Virus record (IMG/VR): IMGVR_UViG_3300046005_002782
Location: 1-46,163 of that record
Reading direction: 5' to 3' (one strand)
DNA: 46,163 bases
Source: a virus
Made by a program: the position numbers and the translations under genes. Position 1 is the first letter of the stretch; the number at the start of each line of letters is the position of its first letter. The notes beneath the pieces were generated by a model. It was not told the DNA's origin, ran no database searches, and saw only the letters and a program-made list of their open reading frames with translations. Shown piece after piece: positions 7,161 through 15,910 of this stretch.

Positions 7161-8270
7161 TTATTCTGCGGAGATCACTTCCCACATTGCCAGCATTTCT
7201 CGGATGACACGCTTGTCCCCGTCTGACACGACATAATCATCATAGAATTGCTGCCCATTGAAGCGAATGACGGCGCGATCTGCGTCAGCAATTTTGCGGG
7301 CAAACGCCACGGCTGCATCGCCTCGCATGCTGGCGAACTCCCAAATCTCGGTATCATTATCGCGAAACCATTGACCAACCGGCACTCGGGTCGTTTCCCC
7401 GTCAATGTTGATCGAGGCGCTTTCGACGAAAAGCCAGCCATTCCGTGATGTGTAGTTGAAGAACAGCTCCATCGTCTGCTCACCCGTTCCAGATTCAATT
7501 AGATACAGGGTCACATAATTCCGGGTATCTTGATAGCGCGGGGACGAGGGGTGCCGTCCCCAAGAGGAACCGTCGAATTCGGCAGTCGTGCGCACCAGTC
7601 GCCCCTCAAGCGCACGGGCCGTTCTTAGAAGCTGCTCACGTTCCGCCTCGATAGCTTGTTCGTAACTGGCGGCCTTGTCGATGTATGTCTGGTTTTCGCC
7701 GTTGACCCGGGCCAAGCCTTGATAGGCGACAAAATTGAGTTCGGCTTGTGCGGCGGGGATGGGTCGAACGAATGCATTAAGTGCTTCTTCAAGCGCATCA
7801 CGTTCAGGACCCGGAGGTGGCGCAAAGGTCGTGTCCGCGGCGATCTCGCGCACAATCGCTTCCACGTCTGCCCCATCTGCTTCGATCCGGGAAAGATAAT
7901 CTGCGAGCCGCGTATCGGCTGCAGGCGCATCTGCTTGTGGTGCTGCTGCATCCACAGACGGGGCAGAGTTCGGGCCGACTGCTTCGGATAGGCCAGCCGC
8001 CCTTTCACGAGCGGTGTCCAGACTCGCGCCTTCGATTGCTTCGGCAAAAGCGAGGCACAGCTCGACCTCCCTCGACCAATCCGCATTCTGCACGGAACCC
8101 CATGCGATCATTGATGCCGCAGCGTTCATATAGGCTTCGGCATCCCGGGCAAGAAACGCATCGCGGCATTCCGAACGCGCTGTGTCGACCTCTTGCTGCG
8201 ACGGATCAGCACTGACCGGAAATGCTGTTAGTGCCGTCGTCGTCAGGGTAAGGAGAAACTTGCGCATCAT
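7161..8270 (-). CDS. Exported protein of unknown function (moron)
   Basis: A 369-residue protein with a signal peptide (MMRKFLLTLTTTALTAFPVSADP). After it comes a helical region with two cysteines (C35 and C67) inside EVDTARSECRDAFLARDAEAY and REVELCLAFAEAIEG, an Ala/Pro linker at about residues 105-118, and a C-terminal domain with strands such as NYVTLYLIESGTG and GWLFVESASINIDGE. GGAAGA lies about 10 nt before the ATG. No family recognised. It sits between two conserved tail-completion genes but is periplasmic by sequence, so it is unlikely to be structural and is best read as lysogenic-conversion cargo. Confidence 0.7.
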   Translation of the reverse strand: MMRKFLLTLTTTALTAFPVSADPSQQEVDTARSECRDAFLARDAEAYMNAAASMIAWGSVQNADWSREVELCLAFAEAIEGASLDTARERAAGLSEAVGPNSAPSVDAAAPQADAPAADTRLADYLSRIEADGADVEAIVREIAADTTFAPPPGPERDALEEALNAFVRPIPAAQAELNFVAYQGLARVNGENQTYIDKAASYEQAIEAEREQLLRTARALEGRLVRTTAEFDGSSWGRHPSSPRYQDTRNYVTLYLIESGTGEQTMELFFNYTSRNGWLFVESASINIDGETTRVPVGQWFRDNDTEIWEFASMRGDAAVAFARKIADADRAVIRFNGQQFYDDYVVSDGDKRVIREMLAMWEVISAE

Positions 8271-8352
8271 TTTGAGAATTCTTCCATTGTCGGTTTAGAA
8301 ACAGGCTAGCGATGTGCAATTCAACCATCAAGCGAACATCGCAAAACAGGAA

Positions 8353-8988
8353 TTAGACCCTGTCCGAATTTGTCACCCATCTAGCCACGATCATGCCCGG
8401 CACGCCGTCCACCACCCGCTCCGCATCCAGCGCCAAATCCAACCGCTTGCGCAACTGGACCTGCGGCACCAGCAGGAAAATCGGCACCGTCGCCACCCCG
8501 CGCCCGGTTTTCGACTTTGAGGCTACAGCCCGGCCTTTCGAATTCAACCGCCCCTCGGCGACCAGCAGGCTTGGCCCACGACGGCGGTAGATGAACCGCA
8601 GCCGCAGGCCGGTACGGCGTTCCCATTCACTCGGGGTGATGCGACCGCCGCGGGTCGATTTCCCGGCGGCAGGCGTCGGGATCGCCAACCAGAACCCATC
8701 CTTCGACCGGATCAGCGGACCGGTGTCATGCGCACCGATGATGACCGGAGCGTTGGACCAGACCAGCGCTGCCGCGTTCAGGCTTTCTCCGGATTTGGGG
8801 TAGGTCGCTATGCGGATGCTGTTGCCAAGCCTGGTGCCGAGGCCTGCGCCGGTGATCTGGCCCCGCCAGGCGGATTGCAGCGAGGTGCCCGCCTCCCGCA
8901 TGGCGGCGGACACCGCCTTTTCACCGGCGGCGATCTCGGCCTGCATCAGGGCGACGAGGTCAGGGTCGAAGGCGATCTTCAATTTCAT
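8353..8988 (-). CDS. DUF6441-type phage neck/tail completion protein
   Basis: A 211-residue basic protein. I place the start at ATG 8988 (MKLKIAFDPDLVALM) because it overlaps the upstream stop as ATGA; the open frame extends eight codons further. Its C-terminal half is very basic with RTGLRLRFIYRRRGPSLLVAEGR, the hallmark of the phage protein family annotated DUF6441. The position between head-tail joining and tail terminator genes corresponds to lambda gpZ, a tail completion protein, and that is the likely role. Confidence 0.7.
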   Translation of the reverse strand: MKLKIAFDPDLVALMQAEIAAGEKAVSAAMREAGTSLQSAWRGQITGAGLGTRLGNSIRIATYPKSGESLNAAALVWSNAPVIIGAHDTGPLIRSKDGFWLAIPTPAAGKSTRGGRITPSEWERRTGLRLRFIYRRRGPSLLVAEGRLNSKGRAVASKSKTGRGVATVPIFLLVPQVQLRKRLDLALDAERVVDGVPGMIVARWVTNSDRV

Positions 8989-9299
8989 GATGGGCGCAGG
9001 TCCAGTGACCATATCAGGCGTTCGCGATCCCGAACCGGCTCTCCTTGGATGATGAAGCTGTCGGCCCCGATCACGATCAGATCGCCGGGGCGGGGATCAG
9101 GCAGGTCCGACAGCCGCACGTCCACCATCATGGTGTCGCTGACAAAGCGCCCAGCGCCAAATTCGGTGATCCGATCCGGGGCACGGCGGGTCACACGGAT
9201 GGGGCGTTCCTCGGAGGTGGTTGCGGAGATCCAAACCCCCGCCACCGCCATTGAAGGATTGCCGAAAATGCGGCCTAGCGCCGCCTCGAAGACCGACAT
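8985..9299 (-). CDS. Head-tail joining protein (gpFII-like)
   Basis: A 104-residue protein starting MSVFEAALGRIFGNPSMAV, 11 bp after the capsid gene. It is all beta in look, with RVTRRAPDRITEFGAGRFVSDTMMVDVRLSDLP and PGDLIVIGADSFIIQGEPVRD, the pattern of gpFII-like adaptors that join the head connector to the tail. Gene order (capsid E, FII, Z, U, V) is the lambda order, which strengthens the call. ATGA coupling to the next gene. Confidence 0.75.
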   Translation of the reverse strand: MSVFEAALGRIFGNPSMAVAGVWISATTSEERPIRVTRRAPDRITEFGAGRFVSDTMMVDVRLSDLPDPRPGDLIVIGADSFIIQGEPVRDRERLIWSLDLRPS

Positions 9300-9310
9300 G
9301 GACCCCGCCG

Positions 9311-10333
9311 TCAGTTCGAGGTGTGCAAGCGGATCGCGATGCGCGGCCGCTTGTTGACAGGCAGGATCGAGGCCTCGGTCATTAGATCGATCCAGCGGCC
9401 CTTTTCGTCGAGGTGCTGGCGGGCATAGAGCGGCAGACCCATGGTGTTTGCCGCCTCGAGCAGGTTGGCTGGGCCGCCATAGGTCGTGAAGGTGTCCATC
9501 GTGCCCAAGGGGAACGCGATGCCTTCGTTCGCGGGGACTAGCCGTTCGGTGGCCTTGGTGGAGAGGGTGACGGTGCCCGCATATTCCTCGAACACGATGC
9601 CCGCGAAGGGGAAGTTGCGGCGCACATCCTGGCGCAAGGGCTGCGCGCCGGTGGCGGCATAAAACTTGTAAGCCTCTTCGGTTTTGGGATGCGCGATCAG
9701 CTTGTCGAAGAACTCCCGGCTGACGAGGGCGTGAACGTCCGTCATGCTTTCGCCCAAGAGGTTGTCTTCCATCGACCGCAAGACGTCGCGGACTTTTCCT
9801 TGCACGTTGGTGCCTGCGGTGCCGAGCAGAAAGTCCACCGAGATTTGCGCGAGGCCAAATTCGGTAAAGTAGTTGTAGAGGGTCGTCCCGGCCCCATCCT
9901 TCACGATGCCGCGCAGGGCGTTCATCTCCATGTATTCGCGGGTCTGGGCATGCTTGCGCCGCATCAGTTGCAGCTTGCGGTTCATCACCTCGACCAGCGG
10001 GTCGGCGCCATCAAAGACGCCCAGCGCCGGTTGCCCCTGAATGTCGCCCGGCAGGATGACGTCATCATGCGGGATCCACGGCAGGGCGAAGCTGCGCATC
10101 GACCGGCCTTCTCGCGTGCCAACCGTGGCAGGGCCGCCGAGGGGAACCGAGGGCAGCAGGTTCAGCACGCCCTCATATTGCTCGATGATGACCGACCGCT
10201 GGCTGACGCCTTCGAAGCGGAACAGGCCGATCTGGCCAAGGCGGGTGTAAAGGTTGGGCAGGATATTGATGGCCTGCGTCATTTCGGCCAGCGAATAGCC
10301 GCCAGCGTCAAAGGGATTGCGGACAAGGGTCAT
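9311..10333 (-). CDS. Major capsid protein, gpE family
   Basis: A 340-residue protein of the lambda E type (Phage_cap_E). Recognisable parts are the N-terminal FDAGGYSLAEMTQAINILPN, the ITLL-equivalent SVIIEQYEGVLNLLP, the E-loop region TREGRSMRSFALPWIPHDD, and the helix RKLQLMRRKHAQTREYMEM. GGAG lies 7-8 nt before the start. It assembles into the HK97-fold shell, stabilised by the decoration protein encoded just upstream. Confidence 0.92.
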   Translation of the reverse strand: MTLVRNPFDAGGYSLAEMTQAINILPNLYTRLGQIGLFRFEGVSQRSVIIEQYEGVLNLLPSVPLGGPATVGTREGRSMRSFALPWIPHDDVILPGDIQGQPALGVFDGADPLVEVMNRKLQLMRRKHAQTREYMEMNALRGIVKDGAGTTLYNYFTEFGLAQISVDFLLGTAGTNVQGKVRDVLRSMEDNLLGESMTDVHALVSREFFDKLIAHPKTEEAYKFYAATGAQPLRQDVRRNFPFAGIVFEEYAGTVTLSTKATERLVPANEGIAFPLGTMDTFTTYGGPANLLEAANTMGLPLYARQHLDEKGRWIDLMTEASILPVNKRPRIAIRLHTSN

Positions 10334-10377
10334 TGGGTACTCCGGGGAATAAGGGAAATGGGGGCCGACGTCGCGCG

Positions 10378-10758
10378 TCAGACGCCATCGCGGGCGATGA
10401 TGCCGACGGCAGCAAGCTGGGCGATCTTGGCGGTGATCTTGGTGCCGTCATCGACCGTCGCGCCGTAGGCGAGGCCCGCACGCGAGACGATGGTGGGGCC
10501 ACGGGCGACGATAATGCCTGTCGCATCCGCCAGCGTGGCATCGACAGCATTAAGCAGCACGGCGCTGGCGACCTGCGAACCGTCCGCCCCGGTCGCGGGC
10601 GACAGGGTGTATTTGCTGCTGGCCGTGATCTTCCCCAGCACGGAGCCGACTGGATAGGGCAGGCCTTGCAGCAGAGTGATCACCTCGCGGGTGTAGTTCG
10701 GGTTGACCTCATATTTGAGGACGTCGCCCATGCTGGGCTGTTCCGTCAGGACGGGCAT
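10378..10758 (-). CDS. Head decoration protein (gpD-like)
   Basis: A 126-residue protein of the lambda D / HDPD family, starting MPVLTEQPSMGDVLKYEVNPN, with YTREVITLLQGLPYPVGSVLGKI near the N-terminus and KITAKIAQLAAVGIIARDGV at the end. It binds the capsid three-fold positions after expansion. GGAG precedes the ATG. It lies between the protease/scaffold gene and the capsid gene, as in lambda. Confidence 0.88.
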   Translation of the reverse strand: MPVLTEQPSMGDVLKYEVNPNYTREVITLLQGLPYPVGSVLGKITASSKYTLSPATGADGSQVASAVLLNAVDATLADATGIIVARGPTIVSRAGLAYGATVDDGTKITAKIAQLAAVGIIARDGV

Positions 10759-10810
10759 TGGTCAGTCTCCGGGATGTTAGGGATGGGTGCGCCTTGACGC
10801 GGTGTGTGAT

Positions 10811-11179
10811 TCAGCGCGAGGCGGCGGCCGATTTCTTCGCTGCCGCGACGATGGGGCTTTCCTTGGCGGCGGCAGCCGGGGCAGTGGCGATGATGCCAGC
10901 GGCATCGCTGCGGGCGGCGAGGTCCGCCAACACGCGGGCGCGCAGGGCTTCGGGCTTCAGACCCTTGGTGACAGCATCGGCGGCGTCGATGGTCACGCCG
11001 AGCCGGGCGGCCTGTGCGCAAACCTGCGCCACCTCGGCGGCTTCGGCACGCACTGCGTCTGCTGTCATGGTGGTGGGGGTAGCATCGGCCGCCGCAGTGG
11101 GCGGCTCTTGCGCAGCCGAAACTGCCGGTGTTGCCACGGGTGTCGTCGCGTCGGCGGAAATTTCAGGCGTAGTGGTCAT
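10811..11179 (-). CDS. Candidate nested scaffold protein (Nu3-like)
   Basis: Inside the protease gene, in frame, an ATG at 11179 (MTTTPEISADATT) is preceded by AAAGGGT about 9 nt upstream and follows an abrupt Arg/Gly/Pro-rich linker, APRGTTSPNRKGPQ. It would give a 122-residue acidic, Ala-rich helical protein. In lambda the scaffold Nu3 is made exactly this way from the 3' part of gene C. The internal start is inferred from the ribosome-binding site and the domain boundary. Confidence 0.5.
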   Translation of the reverse strand: MTTTPEISADATTPVATPAVSAAQEPPTAAADATPTTMTADAVRAEAAEVAQVCAQAARLGVTIDAADAVTKGLKPEALRARVLADLAARSDAAGIIATAPAAAAKESPIVAAAKKSAAASR

Positions 11180-12121
11180 CTGTGGACCCTTTCTGTTGGG
11201 GGAAGTGGTGCCGCGAGGTGCGCTTGCGAAAGCGTGGAATGCGGTGACGGGATCGGCGAGATCATCGGCCAGACCGGCGGCGATGGCGTCGGCCCCGCGG
11301 AACACGGCTGCCTCGGTGGCCAGAGCTGCCGCTTGGGTCAGCCGATCCCCGCGACCGGCAGCGACGGTTTCGGCGAAGAGGAAGCGCACGACCTCCAGCT
11401 CACGCAGCATATGGTCGTGCACAGCCTCGGGCAGCGGCTGATAGGGATTGGCGTCGATCTTGTGGGCACCGGCGTGGATCAGGGTTACGGCGATGCCCTT
11501 CTGATACAGCGCCCCGCTCATGTCGGTGTGCAGCGCCACAACGCCTATGCTACCGACAGCGCCGGTGCGCGGGAGGATGATCCGGTCGGCCTGGGACGCG
11601 AGGACATAGCCAGCCGACAGGGCATGTTCGGCGACAAAAGCGTGGATGGGTTTCTGCGACCGAGCGGCGCGGATGCGATCCGCCAAATCGAAGGCTCCTG
11701 CAACCTCACCACCGAAGCTGTCGATGTCCAGCGCGATGCCGCGCACGCCGGGGTCGGCGAGCGCCGCCTGCAGCTGGGCGGCGATCCCCTCGTAGGACGT
11801 GAGACCCGAGGATTGGCCGATCCACGCGCCACGGTGCACAAGTGTGCCCGCGATTTCGATCACGGCGATGCCATCCACCACTGCAAAGGGCTGGGTGCCG
11901 TTGCGCTGGTGACGTTGGGCAAGGTCATTGCCGAACAGCGAGGCGCGTGCGGGCAGGGCGGCTGTGGCCTGATCGACGGCGTCGAATTCCAGCCCTTGGA
12001 AGGTGATGGCCTGCCCGGCGATGCGCGGCCCCAGCCCGGACAGAAACGCCAGTGCTTTTGCCGGGTCGACCATCAAGGGTGTATTGAAGGCGCGTTGCGC
12101 AATCTGTGCATGGTGCATCAT
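10811..12121 (-). CDS. S49-family prohead protease with C-terminal scaffold region (gpC-like)
   Basis: A 436-residue protein. Residues about 80-290 are a ClpP/SppA-like S49 domain: DIDSFGGEVAGAFDLAD, nucleophile S169 in EHALSAGYVLAS, and general base K221 in AHKIDANPY. Residues 315-436 are Ala-rich and helical without catalytic motifs, the scaffold part seen in lambda gpC. A strong GGAGGGGG precedes the ATG, and the start overlaps the portal stop (ATGA). The protease processes portal and scaffold during prohead maturation. Confidence 0.9.
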   Translation of the reverse strand: MMHHAQIAQRAFNTPLMVDPAKALAFLSGLGPRIAGQAITFQGLEFDAVDQATAALPARASLFGNDLAQRHQRNGTQPFAVVDGIAVIEIAGTLVHRGAWIGQSSGLTSYEGIAAQLQAALADPGVRGIALDIDSFGGEVAGAFDLADRIRAARSQKPIHAFVAEHALSAGYVLASQADRIILPRTGAVGSIGVVALHTDMSGALYQKGIAVTLIHAGAHKIDANPYQPLPEAVHDHMLRELEVVRFLFAETVAAGRGDRLTQAAALATEAAVFRGADAIAAGLADDLADPVTAFHAFASAPRGTTSPNRKGPQMTTTPEISADATTPVATPAVSAAQEPPTAAADATPTTMTADAVRAEAAEVAQVCAQAARLGVTIDAADAVTKGLKPEALRARVLADLAARSDAAGIIATAPAAAAKESPIVAAAKKSAAASR

Positions 12122-13617
12122 GCCCCCTCCGATGGGTCAGGTTTGTCTTCGCCAGTGCTGTCGGAGGCCGCGCCATTCTGATTTTCCTGTTGCTGATCAG
12201 CATTGTCGTTTGTCCCGCCTGGCCCCTGCGCTGGCGATCCCGGCCGCCGGAAGTCGAGGCCCAGTGCGGCTTCGCGTTTGCGCTCCGCGGCGATTTCGCG
12301 GTCGACCTGTTCGGCGTCGTAGCCACGCTCGGCCAGCGCTTGCGTGCGGGATTTCAGGCCCGCTTCGATCTGCAGGATCTCGGCCGAGGCGTCCTTCATC
12401 GGGTCGATCCAGTCCCATTTGGTCGGGAGCCAAGCGCAGGCCTGATATTGCCGCCGCTGGCTGTCATAGCCCGGCAAGTCGAGGGCACCCGACAGCACGG
12501 CCGTGTCCATCCAGCGCACCCAGACCGCGCGGCAGAGCTGGTAAACCAGAACGCCATGTTGCCAGGCCGAGATGCGACGCCGGAATTCGATCAAGCTGAT
12601 CCGCGTGTTGGAGAAGTTCCCCTTGGCCGTGTCGCCGGTGAGGTACCCATAGGGCACTCCCAGCGCCGCCGCGATCTGCAGCAGGGTGCGATACTGGAAC
12701 GGCTCATAGGTGCCGCCGGAGTCTGGGGTGGCCGGGGTGGAAACATTCTCGCCGGGGTCAAGCCGGACTACCTGGCCGGGTTCGACCTCGAGATCCTCTT
12801 CGGTCGGCTCCAGCGGGGTTTCGGGGGCGGGCGAGGTGATGAACATCGCGAACATCGCCGCGATCTTCTTCCGCTCCAGTTCCGCATCATCATAGAGGTC
12901 CAGCGTAAACAGTTTGACGATGGCAGTTGCAAAGCGTGACACGCCGCGCAGCTGGCCTGCCTCCACCGGGTCGAGGACATGGATCACATCTGCCGCAGCA
13001 ACACGGACGGTTTCCCCAGCCAGACCCGGATCGGTCAGATCGCCTGGGTGGCGGCGCAGGAAATGGTAGGCGACGCGGCGGCCGATACCGTCAAACTCGA
13101 TGCCCTGACGGATCAGCCCGGCACCGGGCAAGGTGCGGTTCATATCCAAGGGCAGCATTTCGGCGGGTAACATCTGAAGTTGCAGCGGCACGGTCAGGCC
13201 GTCCTCGGCCCGGCGCGGCCGGATACGGAGGAACACTTCGCCCGACAGGAACACTTCGCGCGCGGCCCGGCGCTGCAGCCCATAGAAATCGGTCAGCCCT
13301 TCGGCGTCAGCGTCATCGGTCCAAGCGAGCCAGAGCGCCTGCAGCTCTTCCTTCTTGGCCGCATCCGCAAGGATCGAAGAGGGCTTGATGCCATCGCCGA
13401 CGACATTGCTGGCGAAGCTCTCCACCGCATTTGCGGCATAGCCGTTGTTGCGAACCAGCCAACGTGCCCGGGCGGTGATCGTGTCGCCCGAGGCCGCGAT
13501 CAGCGTGTTCACATGTGCGCGGGATGCGCGAAAACCCCGAAGCCGCCGGTGTGCTTGGGCCGCGTCAAACCCGCCGATGATGCTACCGATGCGCTGGCGG
13601 AAAGCCTCGAACGCCAT
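12118..13617 (-). CDS. Portal protein, lambda family
   Basis: A 499-residue portal of the lambda gpB type (Phage_portal_2). It has the N-terminal RAHVNTLIAASGDTITARARWLVRNN helix, FASNVVGDGIKPSS, the stem region VRVAAADVIHVLDPVEAGQLRGVSRF, and the clip/wing segments PYGYLTGDTAKGNFSNTRISLIEFRRRI. The C-terminus is polar and disordered (Gln/Asn/Asp-rich) and is probably trimmed by the S49 protease. It forms the dodecameric ring through which DNA enters. Coupled to gpW upstream (3-bp gap) and the protease downstream (ATGA). Confidence 0.92.
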   Translation of the reverse strand: MAFEAFRQRIGSIIGGFDAAQAHRRLRGFRASRAHVNTLIAASGDTITARARWLVRNNGYAANAVESFASNVVGDGIKPSSILADAAKKEELQALWLAWTDDADAEGLTDFYGLQRRAAREVFLSGEVFLRIRPRRAEDGLTVPLQLQMLPAEMLPLDMNRTLPGAGLIRQGIEFDGIGRRVAYHFLRRHPGDLTDPGLAGETVRVAAADVIHVLDPVEAGQLRGVSRFATAIVKLFTLDLYDDAELERKKIAAMFAMFITSPAPETPLEPTEEDLEVEPGQVVRLDPGENVSTPATPDSGGTYEPFQYRTLLQIAAALGVPYGYLTGDTAKGNFSNTRISLIEFRRRISAWQHGVLVYQLCRAVWVRWMDTAVLSGALDLPGYDSQRRQYQACAWLPTKWDWIDPMKDASAEILQIEAGLKSRTQALAERGYDAEQVDREIAAERKREAALGLDFRRPGSPAQGPGGTNDNADQQQENQNGAASDSTGEDKPDPSEGA

Positions 13618-13620
13618 GGA

Positions 13621-13836
13621 TCACAGACCTTTTGACGCGACAGTGCCCCAGCGCCGACGGCGCGGGGTGCCGGTGGTGGCGGTGGCAATCCGGGTTTCCA
13701 GATCGCTGATGGCGTTTGCCAGTTCGGCGTCGGAGCCATAGTTGATCGATTTGCCGTCATAGCTGACCGAGCGGACGCCCGCGTAACGCGCCTCCTGCAG
13801 CGCGGCCAACAGGGCGCGCATTCGTTCCAGATCCAT
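13621..13836 (-). CDS. Head-tail connector gpW-like protein
   Basis: A 71-residue protein, MDLERMRALLAALQEARYAG followed by the VRSVSYDGKSINYGSDAELANAISDLETRI hairpin and helix, which is the gpW fold pattern (two helices around a short beta hairpin). In lambda gpW fits under the portal and stabilises packaged DNA. The stop and start are separated from terminase and portal genes by 1 and 3 bp. Confidence 0.88.
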   Translation of the reverse strand: MDLERMRALLAALQEARYAGVRSVSYDGKSINYGSDAELANAISDLETRIATATTGTPRRRRWGTVASKGL

Positions 13837-13837
13837 C

Positions 13838-15910
13838 TCAGTCCCTCATGAAGTTCGGTGTGTAAGCCCGGCGTTTCCGTCGTGGCGTGATCGGCGTTCC
13901 GGCCTTGGGCAGGGCAGGTGCTGTCGGTTCTGAGGCAGCACGGTCGGCCGCAGCCGAGGTGACAGGCGGGCGGGTTTCGAGCCCGGCCTGCGCCTCGAGC
14001 CGTCGCCAGGTCGCCTCGTCCCAGCGGTCGGCACCCATGATCCAGGCGGCCGCCCGGGCATAGACGCGGGTGTCGAGCGCCTCGTTGCGCTCGCGCATCT
14101 TCTGCCATTCGGGGTGGGCGTAGCCGCGCTTGTTGTGCACCGTGACCAGCTGTTCGGCCACCAGCTGCTTCAGCCATTCGGTGTCGATCCAGTCGGGCAA
14201 ATGTACGGTGCCCGGAGCGTCCAGCATGCCCAGCGCTCGGTCCTCGTCGCTTGGTCGTTCCAGCCGCAGGAAGCGGTAGGTCTCGGTCTTGAAGGTCGCC
14301 GTCGCCACCGACCAGAGGCGTGCGCCCCGGCGTAGACGTTTGCCGCCGATGGTGGCGTCGACAAAGGTGGGCCCCGAGACCGGAGTGGCGCGATTGAAGC
14401 CTTCCAGACCCTTGATCGGGGCCACTTGATCGAAGCCTTGCTTGCGCGCCCATGCGTAGACCGCCGGGGCTTCATAGCCGGTGTCGATGGCCAGCTTGCC
14501 AATCAGCATCACCGCGCCGTTCGCGCAAGCCCAAGTCCGACCCAGCAATGCTGTCAGCTTGTCCCAGCAGGCGGGATCGTCCGGGCCACCGGCGATCACG
14601 ATGTGATCGACCAGCCAGCTTTCCAGACCCCGACCCCAGGCCCAGACGTCAACCTCGATGCGATCCTTTTGCACATCGACGCCAGCGGTCAGGAACAACC
14701 CGCCCATCGGGATTTGCACGCCGCCATAGGCCTCGCGGCGTTCGGCCAGCCGCTGCCATTCAGGCGCATCGCCCGATTCCACCCAAGTTTCGCCCAGCAG
14801 GGTATTGCGCGCGGCGCGCAGCGTTTCCTCCGAGCCCTGCGCCGCCAGCCATTCCCGCGCGATCTGCTGCCAGCTTTTCCAGCCCAGCGGCGAATAGAGC
14901 GCGGAGAGGTGGAAGCCGATCGAATGCGGATCGGCGGAAACGGCCGTCGCGCGCCATTCCCCGTGCTCCAGCATCTGCGTCTTGTGATGCTCGGCGATGG
15001 GCTTTTCGCAGCCTTCGCAATGATAGGCCGCCGTGTCGGGCCGCCCCTTGTCCCAGCGCAGGCGTTCAAACTGCAGCCATTGCATCGCCCCACAATGCGG
15101 GCAGGGCACAAAATACCGGCGCTGGTCCGATGCCTCGAACTCGCGCTCGATCCGGCTCAGACCCCGGATCGTCGGGGTCGAGACCATGAACACTTTGCGC
15201 CGGTGCGAAAAGGTGGTGGTCCGTGCTTCGGCCAGCGTGACCGGGTCGCCTTCTTCGTCGGCAGAAGCTGGATAGGCGTCGACCTCGTCGAGGAAGATGT
15301 AGCGCGCGGGCATCGACCGCAGGCCGGTCGCGGAATTCGCACCGGTCAGCACCAGGATGCCGCCGGGAAACTCTTTTGAGAGCATCGAATTGCCCGCGTC
15401 GCGCGACCGGGCCGGGTTCACCCGCTCGCGCAGGGCCGGACTTTCTGCGATCAGCGGATCAAGCCGCCCGCGCGACGTGCGTTTCGCCAGTTCCAGGGAT
15501 GGCAATACTGCCAGCATCGGTCCCGGCGCATGGTGGATGACAAAGCCGATCCAGTTGTTGCCAGCCTCTGTGGCCCCAACCTGCGCCGCCTTCATGAACG
15601 AGATGCGCTGTGCCGGGTGGCGCGGCGACAGCACATCCATGATCTCGCGCAGGTAGGGCGCGCGCGCGGTACGATACCGCCCCGGTTCGGCCGCACCGCG
15701 CGAGGACAGCCAGCGGTGTTGATCCGCCCATTCCGACACCGTCAGATCCGGGTCGGGCCGCATGCCCTTGCGCCATGAGCGCAGGATGTCCTTGGCCCCG
15801 TCAAAGCCAAGGTCGAGATCGTCCGTCAGATCGTCGCCGGTCAGATCATCATTTTCATCATCCAAGCGAGACCCTGAGATCGGCGAGGGCGTCGAGGTGC
15901 TGTCTGACAT
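13838..15910 (-). CDS. Terminase large subunit, GpA family
   Basis: A 690-residue GpA-type packaging motor and nuclease. ATPase features: MKAAQVGATEAGNNW (Walker A, about 106-120) and IFLDEVDAYP (Walker B, about 205-214). A zinc-binding pair, C270-PHC273 and C298-EGC301, follows. The nuclease part contains LTAGVDVQKDRIEVDVWAWG (about 404-423), whose first Asp is a metal ligand in this family. It cleaves concatemeric DNA at cos sites and pumps it into proheads. Its start overlaps the small subunit gene by 53 nt. Confidence 0.95.
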   Translation of the reverse strand: MSDSTSTPSPISGSRLDDENDDLTGDDLTDDLDLGFDGAKDILRSWRKGMRPDPDLTVSEWADQHRWLSSRGAAEPGRYRTARAPYLREIMDVLSPRHPAQRISFMKAAQVGATEAGNNWIGFVIHHAPGPMLAVLPSLELAKRTSRGRLDPLIAESPALRERVNPARSRDAGNSMLSKEFPGGILVLTGANSATGLRSMPARYIFLDEVDAYPASADEEGDPVTLAEARTTTFSHRRKVFMVSTPTIRGLSRIEREFEASDQRRYFVPCPHCGAMQWLQFERLRWDKGRPDTAAYHCEGCEKPIAEHHKTQMLEHGEWRATAVSADPHSIGFHLSALYSPLGWKSWQQIAREWLAAQGSEETLRAARNTLLGETWVESGDAPEWQRLAERREAYGGVQIPMGGLFLTAGVDVQKDRIEVDVWAWGRGLESWLVDHIVIAGGPDDPACWDKLTALLGRTWACANGAVMLIGKLAIDTGYEAPAVYAWARKQGFDQVAPIKGLEGFNRATPVSGPTFVDATIGGKRLRRGARLWSVATATFKTETYRFLRLERPSDEDRALGMLDAPGTVHLPDWIDTEWLKQLVAEQLVTVHNKRGYAHPEWQKMRERNEALDTRVYARAAAWIMGADRWDEATWRRLEAQAGLETRPPVTSAAADRAASEPTAPALPKAGTPITPRRKRRAYTPNFMRD

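Noticed and set aside
10787-12181. 464-codon open frame on the + strand opposite the S49 protease
   Set aside because: Antisense shadow: composition is His/Gly/Arg-rich and follows the codon bias of the protease gene on the other strand.
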